This document shows positions 13,861 through 22,910 of a DNA stretch of 64,000 bases, piece by piece. The position numbers and the translations under genes are program-made. The stretch spans positions 2,852,001-2,916,000 of the forward strand of contig NZ_CP089414.1 of assembly GCF_022394535.1 (NCBI RefSeq), written 5' to 3'. The notes under the pieces were generated by a model. The model had not been told where the DNA came from and did not search any database. It saw only the letters and a program-made list of their open reading frames with translations. The stretch comes from Dyella terrae (GTDB taxonomy: Bacteria > Pseudomonadota > Gammaproteobacteria > Xanthomonadales > Rhodanobacteraceae). Each line of letters starts with the position of its first letter. Within the stretch, counting starts at the first letter, position 1.

Positions 13861-14621
13861 ACGGTCTTATCAGTCTTGGACGGGTTGATCAGCCAGCGCA
13901 CCGCCAACAGACCGAGCTCGTAGAGCAGGCACATGGGAATGGCCAGCATGATCATCGAGGTGATGTCGGGTGGCGTGATGAAGGCCGCGATGGCGAAGGC
14001 ACCCACGATGGCGTAGCGGCGGGAATTGCGAAGTTGCTCCAGGTTCACCACGCCAATCGCAGCGAGGATCACTACTGCCACCGGCACCTCGAAGCACAGG
14101 CCGAAGGCGAAGAACATCAGCATCACGAAGTCGAGGTAATGCGTGATGTCGGTCATCATCTCCACGCCCTCCGGCGTTACCGCCGTGAGGAAACGGAAAG
14201 CCGCCGGCATCACCAGAAAGTACGCGAACGCGCAGCCGAGGTAGAACAGGAACAGCGCCGCCACCAGCAGCGGGCGGGCGAGGCGTTTTTCATTCCGGTA
14301 CAGGCCGGGGCTCACGAAGGCCCACAGCTGATAGACGATCATCGGCATGCTGATTAACAGCGCCACGTAGAACGCCAGCTTCAGCGGCGTGACGAACGGA
14401 CTGGCTACCTCGGTCGCGATGAGATGTGCCCCTTGCGGCAGGCGTGCCACCAACGGCGCGGCCAACTCTGCATAAAGGCGGTTGGCGAAGGGCATGAGCA
14501 CGGCGAGCACGATAAGCACAGTGACGATGGCTCGCATCAAGCGCGAGCGCAGCTCGATCAGGTGCGAAAACAGACCCTGTTCCAGATCGGACTCGGGACC
14601 GTCGAGTTCAGGCGCCGCCAT
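13857..14621 (-). CDS. tatC: Sec-independent protein translocase subunit TatC
   Basis: 254 residues starting at MAAPELDG; a TTG-initiated extension would merely read the tatB tail in another frame. The SHLIELRSRLMRA motif at the N-terminus is the TatC signature that contacts twin-arginine signal peptides, followed by six membrane segments (for example FVSPGLYRNEKR between TM2 and TM3, and FITPPDITSMIMLAIPM late in the protein). Inner-membrane receptor of the Tat pathway for folded proteins. It overlaps tatB by 14 nt and the downstream cupin gene by 4 nt. Confidence 0.97.
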   Translation of the reverse strand: MAAPELDGPESDLEQGLFSHLIELRSRLMRAIVTVLIVLAVLMPFANRLYAELAAPLVARLPQGAHLIATEVASPFVTPLKLAFYVALLISMPMIVYQLWAFVSPGLYRNEKRLARPLLVAALFLFYLGCAFAYFLVMPAAFRFLTAVTPEGVEMMTDITHYLDFVMLMFFAFGLCFEVPVAVVILAAIGVVNLEQLRNSRRYAIVGAFAIAAFITPPDITSMIMLAIPMCLLYELGLLAVRWLINPSKTDKTV

Positions 14622-14997
14622 GCGGGACTTCCTTGATCGGGGTGGCGTCGGCGGTGGCAGCGACAGCCGTCTCCGGAGCGATCTCCGCAACTAATGCCGG
14701 CTCTGCGGTCGGCGGCGCCGGGCTCGACGGCACGCCAGAGGGGCGCATCTTGCGCAGCGTCTCGTCCAGCTCGGCCTGCGCGGCTTCGGCGCGCGATGCG
14801 GCTTCCTTGGCCTGACGGCGGATTTCTTCCACCTGCAGCTCGCGCTCCACTTCAGCGCGTACGCTGTCCCAGCCGGTGCGGATGCGACGCATGAATACGC
14901 CCGCCGTACGCGCTGCGTGCGGGAGCTTTTCCGGGCCGAGCACAATCAGCGCAATAAGCGCGAGCAATACCAGCTTGCCGAAGCTGATCTCGATCAT
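14608..14997 (-). CDS. tatB: Sec-independent protein translocase subunit TatB
   Basis: 129 residues: MIEISFGKLVLLALIALIVLGPEKLP gives the N-terminal membrane helix and the Gly-Pro hinge typical of TatB (rather than the FG hinge of TatA), followed by an amphipathic helix (RTAGVFMRRIRTGWDSV) and a charged, then Pro/Ala-rich tail. Works with TatC in substrate recognition. It starts 16 bp after the tatA stop, giving the usual tatA-tatB-tatC order on the minus strand. Confidence 0.95.
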   Translation of the reverse strand: MIEISFGKLVLLALIALIVLGPEKLPHAARTAGVFMRRIRTGWDSVRAEVERELQVEEIRRQAKEAASRAEAAQAELDETLRKMRPSGVPSSPAPPTAEPALVAEIAPETAVAATADATPIKEVPHGGA

Positions 14998-15012
14998 GCC
15001 GATACGACCCGA

Positions 15013-15240
15013 TTACTTCTGTTCGGTTTCGTGCTGGCTCTGGTTCTGCGTGCTGGCCGGCGGCGGATCGGCATGCAGGCGCTCGCCCGGATCAGCGGAC
15101 TTTGACGCCTCGTCGCCATCCAGGCCCTTCTTGAAGTCGCGCACGGCGCCGCCCAGGTCGGAACCGATGTTGCGCAGCTTCTTGGTGCCAAAGATCAGCA
15201 CGACCACGACCAGCAGAATAAGTAGATGGGTGATGCTCAT
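15013..15240 (-). CDS. tatA: Sec-independent protein translocase subunit TatA
   Basis: 75 residues: an N-terminal membrane helix ([17 protein letters not shown]) with the Phe-Gly hinge and [22 protein letters not shown] amphipathic helix are diagnostic of TatA/E, the pore-forming subunit of the twin-arginine translocase. The tail is short, hydrophilic and Gln/Asp-rich. First gene of the tatABC-cupin operon; the SYLF gene ends 66 bp upstream and could feed transcription in. Confidence 0.95.
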   Translation of the reverse strand: MSITHLLILLVVVVLIFGTKKLRNIGSDLGGAVRDFKKGLDGDEASKSADPGERLHADPPPASTQNQSQHETEQK

Positions 15241-15306
15241 GAAAAGGGACCTCAGGAAGGAAAGCGACGGAACGAAACTGTCACGCTGCCGCGCCGCCGC
15301 TCCACA

Positions 15307-15996
15307 TCATCGCTGAGTGTACTCCTCAAGGCGATCCCTGAAATCGACCACCGGTCCCGGAACATTGCTCACGCCGCCCTCGAAGATGCGGCGCGGGGTG
15401 ATGCCCTTGCCGTAGATGGCCTCGTTGGCGTCGTAGTCGATGCGCAAGGCGGAGCCGTCCAGGGCCACGCCTGCGAACAGGCCGCGCGAGCGGGAATAGG
15501 AGTAGATCTCGGCCTTGAAGTCGCTGTCGGTGGACGCCTGGGCGGTACGGCCCACCGGGCCGGCCGCGGCGGCGGCGTCTGCGCCTAGCGTGAATTTGCC
15601 GTTGACGATGCTATCCACACCGCGCTGGGTGCGGAACACCAGGATTACGTCGGTGGACGAGGCGCCGGCCTGGAAGCCCACGCTGCCGCCGGTCATGGTG
15701 ATAAAGCTGGGGTTGGACCAGGTGCCGTCTGCACCCTTGACCGAAATCAAGCCCTCACCACGGCGCCCACCGAACACGAAGCCCACCTTGAGCAGGTCGG
15801 GGATCACGGCGATGGCCTTGGCTTCCTTCAGCAGGTCGGTCGGGATCGACTTGTCCGGCGCATCCATGATGTCGTGCAACACGCGCACGGCGTTCTGGGC
15901 GCGTACCAGCGGCGGATCCTCTGCGTGGGCAGCCATGGCCGGTACCAGCAGGACCAGGGCAGCGAGCAGCAGGCGATGCAGCGACGTTTTGATCAT
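15307..15996 (-). CDS. SYLF/Ysc84-domain lipid-binding protein, secreted
   Basis: 229 residues from the ATG at 15994-15996. A signal peptide (residues 1-25, LLLAALVLLVPAMAAHA) precedes a complete SYLF (Ysc84) domain: AKAIAVIPDLLKVGFVFGGRRGEGL, SVGFQAGASSTDVILVF, and the C-terminal YSYSRSRGLFAGVALDGS segment. Eukaryotic SYLF proteins bind phosphoinositides; bacterial ones are periplasmic or outer-membrane proteins of unclear role. A much longer frame to 17376 exists but only because the opposite strand codes for hemH. Divergent from hemH. Confidence 0.9.
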   Translation of the reverse strand: MIKTSLHRLLLAALVLLVPAMAAHAEDPPLVRAQNAVRVLHDIMDAPDKSIPTDLLKEAKAIAVIPDLLKVGFVFGGRRGEGLISVKGADGTWSNPSFITMTGGSVGFQAGASSTDVILVFRTQRGVDSIVNGKFTLGADAAAAAGPVGRTAQASTDSDFKAEIYSYSRSRGLFAGVALDGSALRIDYDANEAIYGKGITPRRIFEGGVSNVPGPVVDFRDRLEEYTQR

Positions 15997-16104
15997 GACG
16001 ACTCCTGTGCAGATATTCGGTGTGACGGCCTGCGGCGATACTCGCCACGGCGAGGCCGGAGGCTTGTGGCAGACTCTGCAGCGGTTCTCACCGTCAGTGC
16101 CACG

Positions 16105-17169
16105 ATGCCACGCAGCCATGACTATACCGGCGTCGCCGGCCCATCCCGTGACCAGCCCGTTCAGGCTGCAGTGCTCTTGGTGAACCTCGGCACACCGGAA
16201 GCGCCCACCGCCAGCGCCGTTCGACCCTATCTCGCCGAGTTCCTGGGCGATCCGCGCGTGATCGACTATCCGCGATGGCTGTGGTGGCTGATCCTGCACG
16301 GCGTGATTCTGCGCGTGCGCCCTGCCCGCTCCGCGCATGCGTACCAACGCATATGGACACCGCAAGGCTCGCCGCTGCGCGTAGGCAGCGAGGCACTCGC
16401 GGCACGCCTGCAGGAGAAACTGTCCGAGGCCTGCAACGAGCCTGTGCGCGTGGCGTTGGCGATGCGTTACGGTCAACCGTCCGTCCCCGCGCAGATTGAA
16501 CGACTGCAGCGCGAGGGTGTGCGCCGTTTGCTGGTGTTGCCGCTGTATCCGCAATATTCGGCCACGTCGACCGGCTCGGTGATCGATGCCGTCGCCGAGG
16601 CCATGCAATCGCTGCGCTGGCCGCCGGAGCTGCGCCTGATCAACGACTACCACGGCGATGCGGGGCACATCGAAGCGCTCGCGCGCAGCATCGAACAATG
16701 GTGGGCATCGCACGGACGTGGCGACAAGCTGCTGCTCTCTTTCCACGGCATTCCCGAACGTTACGTGCGCGAAGGTGACCCGTATCTCGAACAATGCCAG
16801 GCCACCACGCGTGCGCTGCGCGAACGGCTGGGTCTCGACGAGTCGCAATTGCTGCTGAGCTTCCAGTCCCGCGTAGGACGCGAGCCGTGGCTGCAGCCTT
16901 ATACCGACGCCACCGTGCGCGAGCTGGCTGCGAACGGCGTGCGGACACTGGACGTGGCCTGCCCCGGCTTCGCAGTCGACTGCCTGGAGACGCTGGAAGA
17001 GATCGCCATGCAGAACCACGACTTCTTCCGCGAGGCCGGCGGCGATGAGTTGCGCTATATCCCCGCGTTGAACGACTCGCCCGTGCAGGTCGACAGCCTC
17101 GCGGCGCTGGTCATGCGTCATGCGGGCGGCTGGAAGGAATTCACACCACGCGCCGGTGCCGCGCAATGA
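16105..17169 (+). CDS. hemH: Ferrochelatase
   Basis: 354 residues from the ATG at 16105. Inserts Fe2+ into protoporphyrin IX, the last step of protoheme synthesis. Visible landmarks: VLLVNLGTPEAP at 23-34, PLYPQYSATSTGS at 146-158, catalytic His214 in SFHGIPERY, SFQSRVGREPWLQPYT at 252-267, and CPGFAVDCLETLEEI with the conserved Glu295. Length is normal for gammaproteobacterial HemH. The next gene overlaps its stop by 4 nt (ATGA). No strong ribosome-binding site precedes the start, so initiation a few codons away cannot be excluded. Confidence 0.96.
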   Translation: MPRSHDYTGVAGPSRDQPVQAAVLLVNLGTPEAPTASAVRPYLAEFLGDPRVIDYPRWLWWLILHGVILRVRPARSAHAYQRIWTPQGSPLRVGSEALAARLQEKLSEACNEPVRVALAMRYGQPSVPAQIERLQREGVRRLLVLPLYPQYSATSTGSVIDAVAEAMQSLRWPPELRLINDYHGDAGHIEALARSIEQWWASHGRGDKLLLSFHGIPERYVREGDPYLEQCQATTRALRERLGLDESQLLLSFQSRVGREPWLQPYTDATVRELAANGVRTLDVACPGFAVDCLETLEEIAMQNHDFFREAGGDELRYIPALNDSPVQVDSLAALVMRHAGGWKEFTPRAGAAQ

Positions 17170-18023
17170 GCGGTCCGGTCGAACGCGAGGTGCGTCTGTC
17201 GCACTTGCGCCTGAGCGCGCAGGTATGGGGCGACGAGAGTGCACCGCCGCTGCTGGCGCTGCACGGATGGCTCGACAATGCGTGGAGCTACGCGCGCCTC
17301 GCGCCGCTGCTGGCCGAGCGCTGGCAGGTGATCGCACTGGAGCTGCCGGGCCACGGCCACTCCGACCACCTGCCACCCGGGATGTCCTATCACTTCGTGG
17401 ACTACGTGCGCTCGGTGCTCGGCGCTATCGATGCACTGGGACTGGAACGTTTCCACTTGATGGGTCATTCGCTGGGCGCTGGCATCGCATCGCTGGTGGC
17501 TGCCGCCCAGCCGAAACGCATCGACCGCCTATTGCTCATCGAAGGCCTCGGCCCCATCGCGGATGACGGCCACCACACGCTGCGTCATTTCCGCGATGCC
17601 ATGGCGAGCTCGGCTACTGGGCGCTCGTTGCGCGCGTTCCCGACCATCGACATGGCCATCAGCGCCCGCACCATGGCCAGTGGCCTACCGGCCGACCAGG
17701 CACGCCCCATCGTGGAGCGCGGCCTACGCAAGACCGAACACGGCTGGCACTGGCGCAGCGACGCGCGGGTCAACCGCCCCTCCTCCGTCCGGCTCGCAGA
17801 AACGCAAGTACACGCCTTGTTGCGTGGCATCGAAGCGCCAACGGCGCTGCTGCTCGCACAACCGGATACACCTTATCTGCCCGGACTGCGCATGCGCGAG
17901 CGTGCCGATTGCGTGGGTGACCTCGCCATGACGCACATGGAAGGTGGCCATCATCTGCACCTCGAGCACCCGGATGCCGTCGCCGCGTGGGCGAATGCGC
18001 ATCTGGATAGCCGCACAGGCTGA
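17166..18023 (+). CDS. Alpha/beta hydrolase
   Basis: 285 residues with a classical alpha/beta-hydrolase layout: oxyanion-loop HGWLDN at 33-38, ELPGHGHSDH at 59-68, nucleophile elbow GHSLGAG with Ser102, and a catalytic His candidate in MEGGHHLHLEHP near the C-terminus. The overall form resembles the MhpC-like/serine hydrolase-like (SERHL) esterases; substrate unknown. Translationally coupled to hemH through an ATGA overlap, an arrangement that suggests shared regulation but not a heme function in itself. Followed by a fold-back repeat that probably ends the transcript. Confidence 0.9.
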   Translation: MSGPVEREVRLSHLRLSAQVWGDESAPPLLALHGWLDNAWSYARLAPLLAERWQVIALELPGHGHSDHLPPGMSYHFVDYVRSVLGAIDALGLERFHLMGHSLGAGIASLVAAAQPKRIDRLLLIEGLGPIADDGHHTLRHFRDAMASSATGRSLRAFPTIDMAISARTMASGLPADQARPIVERGLRKTEHGWHWRSDARVNRPSSVRLAETQVHALLRGIEAPTALLLAQPDTPYLPGLRMRERADCVGDLAMTHMEGGHHLHLEHPDAVAAWANAHLDSRTG

Positions 18024-18033
18024 ATCACCTTTA

Positions 18034-18178
18034 GAGTCGCTAACAAAACGTAGCGAGCGGCCGTCAGGTGGGCGTGGGCGGCGCGCAGGAAACCGGAGTG
18101 TACTTGTACGTACATGAGGATTCCGAGCACCGACCGCGCCCACCTGACGGTCGCGCAGTAGTTTTGTTGGCGGCTCTT
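18034..18178. repeat. 145-bp fold-back element
   Basis: Imperfect inverted arms, 18034-18083 and 18131-18178, share CTAACAAAAC/GTTTTGTTGG-type ends and a perfectly matching CCGTCAGGTGGGCG block. The centre adds nested symmetry (TGTAC...GTACA; GGAA...TTCC). The whole can form one long hairpin. It lies 10 bp after the hydrolase stop and 51 bp before the AraC gene. Arms differ at roughly one position in seven, so it is not recent. Confidence 0.7.
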
Positions 18179-18229
18179 AGCCTGACCGACGGCACATGCT
18201 CCTACGCCCAGGCGGCCTAGACTGTCGCC

Positions 18230-19045
18230 ATGCGACATCTACAGCGCGCCAACTACGGCCAGCCCGAGCAACTACGGCAACTGGGCAGCTTGCAGGTCTC
18301 TGCGACGCCTTACGCAGGCGACAGCGCGTTGCCTTGGCATGAGCATGACGAGGCGTATCTATGCCTGGTTGCTGCAGGCGGCTACACACAACAGTCGGGC
18401 AACGACGAACTGGAGTGTCAGCCAGGCCTGCTGCTGACACATCCGCAAGGGCACCGGCATGCGAACCGCTTCGGTCCGTCGGGTGCACGTTGTATCAGCA
18501 TTTTTCTCGGCGAACCGGCGAGCAATGGCGTGACACGCCTGTTGGGCGATCACCGTCCGCTACGCCTGCCGGATGCAGACCGCCTGCTCGCACGCATCGA
18601 GCGCGAATTGCGCGCGACAGATGACGCCGCCGCACTGGCGCTCCATTCCGCCGTACTGGAGCTCGTCGCCCTCGCCTGCCGCGCTGGCGACGAACGTCGT
18701 CCTGCGTGGTTGCAACGTGTGCTCGAGCGCTTGCACGACGATCCACTTGCCGCGCCGTCCCTGCATGAACTGGCCGCGCTGGCGGGCGTGCATCCCGCGC
18801 ATCTGGCGCGCAGTTTCCAGCGAGCCAAAGGTGTCTCGGTCGGCGAGTACCAGCGTGGATTGCGCATCGCGCTTGCGCGGGAAGCGTTGACTGACAGCCA
18901 CTACTCCATCGCCGAGATCGCCGCCAGCACCGGCTTCAGCGATCAGAGCCACTTCGCACGCGTGTTCCGCCGCGCGACCGGCTTGACGCCGCGCGAATTT
19001 CGACAGAACTGCAAATCGCGTCCCGTTCCGTCAATGGCATCCTAG
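18230..19045 (+). CDS. AraC-family transcriptional regulator
   Basis: 271 residues. The N-terminal part (about 20-110) has a cupin-like sensor pattern (LPWHEHDEAYLCLVAAGGYTQ, LLTHPQGHRHANRF), and the C-terminal ~100 residues hold the two helix-turn-helix motifs of the AraC/XylS family (LHELAALAGVHPAHLARSFQ and SIAEIAASTGFSDQSHFARVFRR, followed by TGLTPREFR). The His-rich sensor may bind a metal or small ligand, not identifiable here. The retropepsin-like gene follows 52 bp downstream in the same direction and is a possible target. Confidence 0.93.
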   Translation: MRHLQRANYGQPEQLRQLGSLQVSATPYAGDSALPWHEHDEAYLCLVAAGGYTQQSGNDELECQPGLLLTHPQGHRHANRFGPSGARCISIFLGEPASNGVTRLLGDHRPLRLPDADRLLARIERELRATDDAAALALHSAVLELVALACRAGDERRPAWLQRVLERLHDDPLAAPSLHELAALAGVHPAHLARSFQRAKGVSVGEYQRGLRIALAREALTDSHYSIAEIAASTGFSDQSHFARVFRRATGLTPREFRQNCKSRPVPSMAS

Positions 19046-19097
19046 ATCGGGCCCAGGCGCCCCGGCACCATGGCACCCAACCCCACGGAGCCATCAC

Positions 19098-20981
19098 ATG
19101 CCACTCTCCACTTCCCGCATCCATGGCCTGGCGTTGGCTTGCCTTGGCCTGTTCCCGGCACTGGCCATGGCGGCCTCCACCGGCGGCGATGCAACCGCAT
19201 CACTGCAGGAACTTCGCCAGGCCTACGGTGGCGACCATTGGAACGCCGTCGGCTCGCTGCTGTTAGATGGCAAGCAAACCAGCGATGGCCTGACCGGCGA
19301 ACTGCATACGGCGGTCGACTTGCGCACGGGCTATTACGCAAGCCGTCAGCGCAACGCCGTGTTTGCCAGCGCGGACGGTTACGACGACGCTGGCCGCTGG
19401 CATCAAGACATCTCCGGTCTGGTGCATCCCTACGATTCGGATGAAGCGAAGGCTGTCGCGATCAGCGAGAGTTGGCTACGCCGCTTCGGTTTCCTGCGCA
19501 CCGACGACACTCACTTCAATCCCCTCCCCGATGCCTACGAGAACGACCGCCGCTATATCCGCCTCGAAGCGACACCCCATGGCGGCCGGAGCATCACCTT
19601 ATGGATCGACTCGGCCACGCATCGGCTTGATCGCGCAATGTGGAACAGCTCCTTCCTGACGGTGACCCAGCGCTATAGCGACTATCGCGACGTGACCGGA
19701 CTGCAGCTTCCCTTTGATGTCCGTACGTCGGCGACCACCAACAGCGGCACCCAGGATGGAGACGAGCAGGAAACGGTGGAACGCTACCAAGCGCTACCCG
19801 CCGTCCCGGCGCAAGCACTGCAACGGCCTGACGGCACGGTGCACGATGTGAGCATGCTGCACGGTGCAAGTCGCGCAGTCAGTCCCATGCAGTTGGAGGG
19901 CGGCGCCCTGCTGATCCACGTCAGTATCAACGGGAAAGGCCCGATGCCTTTCATACTGGACACGGGTGGCCACGCGATTCTCACCGATGATGCGGCGAAG
20001 AAACTTGGCCTCACCAGTACGGGTAAAGGTGTCAGCACCGGCTCGGGCCCGGGCTCGATGACAACCGCGTACACCCAGGTGCAACACCTCACCATCGGCG
20101 ACGCCGACGTCAAGGATTTGACCTTTCTGGTGATGCCTTACCCGTACTCATTCTATGAGCGGGGCACGCGCGAACCCATCGCCGGCATTCTTGGACTGGA
20201 GATCTTCGAGCGCTTCGCCGTGACCTTCGACTACGACAAACAGCAATTGATACTGCAGCCCTTTGATCACGGCCAGGCACCCGCAGAGGGCGAAGGTTCG
20301 CCAGTAACGCTACGCTTTACAGACGATATGCCCTTGGTATCTGCATCCCTGGATGGCAAGCAGGGCATGTTCGGCGTCGACACCGGCAACTCGGGTTACA
20401 CACTGATGTTCCCGCAATGGGCAGAACGCGAAGGCCTAGCGACGCGCTACCTCAAAGGTGTCCCCGTATCCGGCGGGGGCGTGGGTGGAAGTTTCGTGTC
20501 GCGCTTCTCGCATGCGCGCTCATTGCAACTTGGCGACCAGCACGTGAGCCCCGCACTGGCCCAGTTGACGCCGCCCGACGCGGGCGCGACAGGCAACCCC
20601 ACCGAAGCGGGAAATATCGGCCAGGATGTACTGGCGCGCTTTACCGTGCATTTCGACTACCGCCGCCAACGCATGTATCTGCAGCCGCGTGGGGTTGCCT
20701 CACATTGGCAGTACGCGACGGCAGGCCTGCGTGCCAACCGGAGCGCCGAGCAGCGCGATCGGCTGAAAGTAAGCTGGGTGGTACCTGACAGCCCCGCGGC
20801 AGCGGCTGGCTTGAAGCAAGGCGACGAGATCGTGGCCGTCAATGGCAAACCCGCCGCGGAGATCAGCAGCTACGATCTTCGCGATGAGGTGAATCACCGC
20901 GAAGAAGGTGCGCCCTTGTCACTCACACTCGCTGACGGCCGTATCCTGACCATGCGACTGCGGGACATCGCACCGCGCTGA
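19098..20981 (+). CDS. Secreted retropepsin-like aspartyl protease with PDZ domain
   Basis: 627 residues with a signal peptide (to about residue 26, LFPALAMAA). Residues about 30-240 resemble the outer-membrane lipoprotein-sorting-like beta sheet often found ahead of such domains. Two retropepsin-type folds follow, each with a catalytic Asp-Thr-Gly: DTG at 288-290 (FILDTGGHAILTD) and 428-430 (GVDTGNSGYTLMF). A C-terminal PDZ domain (about 545-622, SPAAAAGLKQGDEIVAVNGKP) ends the protein. Having both DTG halves in one chain would allow an intramolecular active site, unlike dimeric retropepsins. Periplasmic; substrate unknown. Confidence 0.85.
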   Translation: MPLSTSRIHGLALACLGLFPALAMAASTGGDATASLQELRQAYGGDHWNAVGSLLLDGKQTSDGLTGELHTAVDLRTGYYASRQRNAVFASADGYDDAGRWHQDISGLVHPYDSDEAKAVAISESWLRRFGFLRTDDTHFNPLPDAYENDRRYIRLEATPHGGRSITLWIDSATHRLDRAMWNSSFLTVTQRYSDYRDVTGLQLPFDVRTSATTNSGTQDGDEQETVERYQALPAVPAQALQRPDGTVHDVSMLHGASRAVSPMQLEGGALLIHVSINGKGPMPFILDTGGHAILTDDAAKKLGLTSTGKGVSTGSGPGSMTTAYTQVQHLTIGDADVKDLTFLVMPYPYSFYERGTREPIAGILGLEIFERFAVTFDYDKQQLILQPFDHGQAPAEGEGSPVTLRFTDDMPLVSASLDGKQGMFGVDTGNSGYTLMFPQWAEREGLATRYLKGVPVSGGGVGGSFVSRFSHARSLQLGDQHVSPALAQLTPPDAGATGNPTEAGNIGQDVLARFTVHFDYRRQRMYLQPRGVASHWQYATAGLRANRSAEQRDRLKVSWVVPDSPAAAAGLKQGDEIVAVNGKPAAEISSYDLRDEVNHREEGAPLSLTLADGRILTMRLRDIAPR

Positions 20982-21003
20982 AGCGCATTTGAATCACGAC
21001 GGT

Positions 21004-21035
21004 CGATGGCGAACCGTGACTCCGGTTCGCCATCG
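21004..21035. terminator. Bidirectional hairpin between convergent genes
   Basis: CGATGGCGAACC (21004-21015) pairs perfectly with GGTTCGCCATCG (21024-21035) around an 8-nt loop, 23 bp after the aspartyl protease stop and 14 bp after the zinc-peptidase stop on the other strand. No clear U-tract. Confidence 0.6.
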
Positions 21036-21048
21036 GTCAACGCATACC

Positions 21049-22752
21049 TTAGGGCTTCGTGAGGCCCAATACATCGGTCCCCTGCTCGAACGTGATGTCC
21101 ACCGGGATCTTCGCCTGATCCAGTCGCTTGAGATCGCCGGCGAGCGTCGCATCGACGTTGCCCATGCTATCGGTGAGCTTCTTGGCTGCGTCGTAGTCGC
21201 CGTCACCCTGGATGGTGAGCAGCTTGGCGGAGAGTGCGTTCATTGCCGCCGTCATCTTGTCGAAGTCGACGCGGTAACGCCCGGTCGCGGGGTCGCGAGT
21301 GAATGCGCCCTGCTGCTGGAAGAAGTTGAAGCGCACCATGTTCGCCTTGGCGTGCGCATCGCTGGCGCCGAAGCGCACCGAACGCAAAATGCCGGCGAGG
21401 AAGGTGACGTAGTTGTCCATCAACTTGGACTTATCCAGCTCGCCCTTGTCGGCCAGCTTAGTGACCATGTAGAGGCCCAGGATGTCGGCCTTGCCCTCCT
21501 CGAAACTCGAGGCCTGATCCTTCAATGCCGTGCGCACCATGCCCTTGCCGTCGAGCGTGTTCTTGATGCCCAGGCCATGCGCGACTTCGTGGAACATGGT
21601 GTTCTCGAAGAACGCATCAAAGGTGAGGTGCGATTGCTGGTCGTTCGCGATCAGCTCCTTCGCGATGGGCAACATGATCTTGTCGAACTTAGCCTGCATC
21701 ACGTTCTCCAGCTGCAAGCGGCGCGTGCCCTTCTTGAGCTGCACTTCCTCGTCATTGGGAAGATTGATGGCGATGGTCTTGGCGCCAACGTTGGCGTCGC
21801 CGGCGTAATACACAGCAAAGTAAGCGTTGAGGTCAGCGTCGGAACCGGGCTTCTCGGCCTTGTACTTGTCATCCACCGGCAGCTCGCGCTGCAGATCCGG
21901 CAGGTACTTGGCGAAGCGGGCAAGCTTGGCACTCCACGCCTGATCCTTCACCAGCACGTAGCTTTCGTAACTAGCCTTGTAGCCGAACAACTGGTCTTCG
22001 TAGGTCTCGATGGGGCCGATCACGATGTCGACGGGGTTGTTCTTCATCGACATCCACGCGAAATCGCTGGGACGGTAATCGTCACTCAGCAGCGCGTCGG
22101 CACGCTTCTTCAGATAACCCGCGAACTCCTTGTCCGCTGACAAATCCGCCGCCTGACGCAGCAAGCCAGCAGCGCGTTCCAGATCAGCCTTATAGGCCTC
22201 GTGATAGGGCACGGTCACCAGTTGGTTCTGCGCGTCACGACGCAGCAGCGTATAGAGGCCTGCTTTGTCCTTGAGATCGGCCTTGTCGAACTCTTCCTTG
22301 GTCATGTCGGCCGGGTAGAACTGCGCCCCCGCCGGGCGCGGACCAACACCGGCAACAAACGGCTGGTCATTGTCCAGGCGATCCCACGGGCCGTAGTTGA
22401 TCTCGGCAAAACGACGCGTGACCTCGTCGGGGATACGCGCCATCAACGCGGCCTTATCGCCCCACGACTGCTGCCAATAGATGTCGTTAGTAACGTCCGC
22501 CGCTTCGATCAGCAACGCAATCATCTGCTTCTGCTTGTCATCGAAACTGGACAGGTCAGCAGTGAGTTTTATCGACGCATAGTTCGCCATGCGCTGCGCG
22601 GCGATGTCCTCATCGGTAGACGGCGGCGGCACGGCGGGTGCCGTGCTGGCAGGCGCCGGGGCAGAAGCCTGCGCGGCCGGCGCATTGCTGTCGTGGGAAC
22701 TGCAGCCAGCCAGAACGGCGATGAGGCTCAGGGCGAGGAGATGGCGGCGCAT
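21049..22752 (-). CDS. Zinc-dependent peptidase lipoprotein (M49-like)
   Basis: 567 residues. Lipobox LAGC places the lipidated Cys at residue 17; a linker rich in Ala, Pro and Ser follows. The catalytic region has HEVAHG at 388-393 and EEGKAD at 418-423, the HExxH plus downstream EExxAD arrangement of zinc hydrolases related to dipeptidyl-peptidase III (M49), often annotated only as Zn-dependent hydrolase. Periplasm-facing. Two ATGs 6 bp apart (22758 and 22752) are possible; the inner one is at better distance from the GAGA ribosome-binding site. Upstream reading into repeat R3 is not supported. Confidence 0.85.
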   Translation of the reverse strand: MRRHLLALSLIAVLAGCSSHDSNAPAAQASAPAPASTAPAVPPPSTDEDIAAQRMANYASIKLTADLSSFDDKQKQMIALLIEAADVTNDIYWQQSWGDKAALMARIPDEVTRRFAEINYGPWDRLDNDQPFVAGVGPRPAGAQFYPADMTKEEFDKADLKDKAGLYTLLRRDAQNQLVTVPYHEAYKADLERAAGLLRQAADLSADKEFAGYLKKRADALLSDDYRPSDFAWMSMKNNPVDIVIGPIETYEDQLFGYKASYESYVLVKDQAWSAKLARFAKYLPDLQRELPVDDKYKAEKPGSDADLNAYFAVYYAGDANVGAKTIAINLPNDEEVQLKKGTRRLQLENVMQAKFDKIMLPIAKELIANDQQSHLTFDAFFENTMFHEVAHGLGIKNTLDGKGMVRTALKDQASSFEEGKADILGLYMVTKLADKGELDKSKLMDNYVTFLAGILRSVRFGASDAHAKANMVRFNFFQQQGAFTRDPATGRYRVDFDKMTAAMNALSAKLLTIQGDGDYDAAKKLTDSMGNVDATLAGDLKRLDQAKIPVDITFEQGTDVLGLTKP

Positions 22753-22910
22753 GGGCATTTCTCGGCGAAGGAAAACCCCATGGTAGCGCGAGGGGTACGG
22801 AGCGCGGTGGGGGTACATTGGTACGCTGGCGCGGCCTTTTGCTTCGCTGTCTTCCTGGTGAGAACCAGGGGTCCCGTTTCCGTATCGCCTGTTTGTCACG
22901 CTACCGCGAC

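Noticed and set aside
15997..17376. Extension of the SYLF protein to a 689-residue minus-strand frame
   Set aside because: The added part is antisense to hemH, and the SYLF signal peptide starts at 15996.
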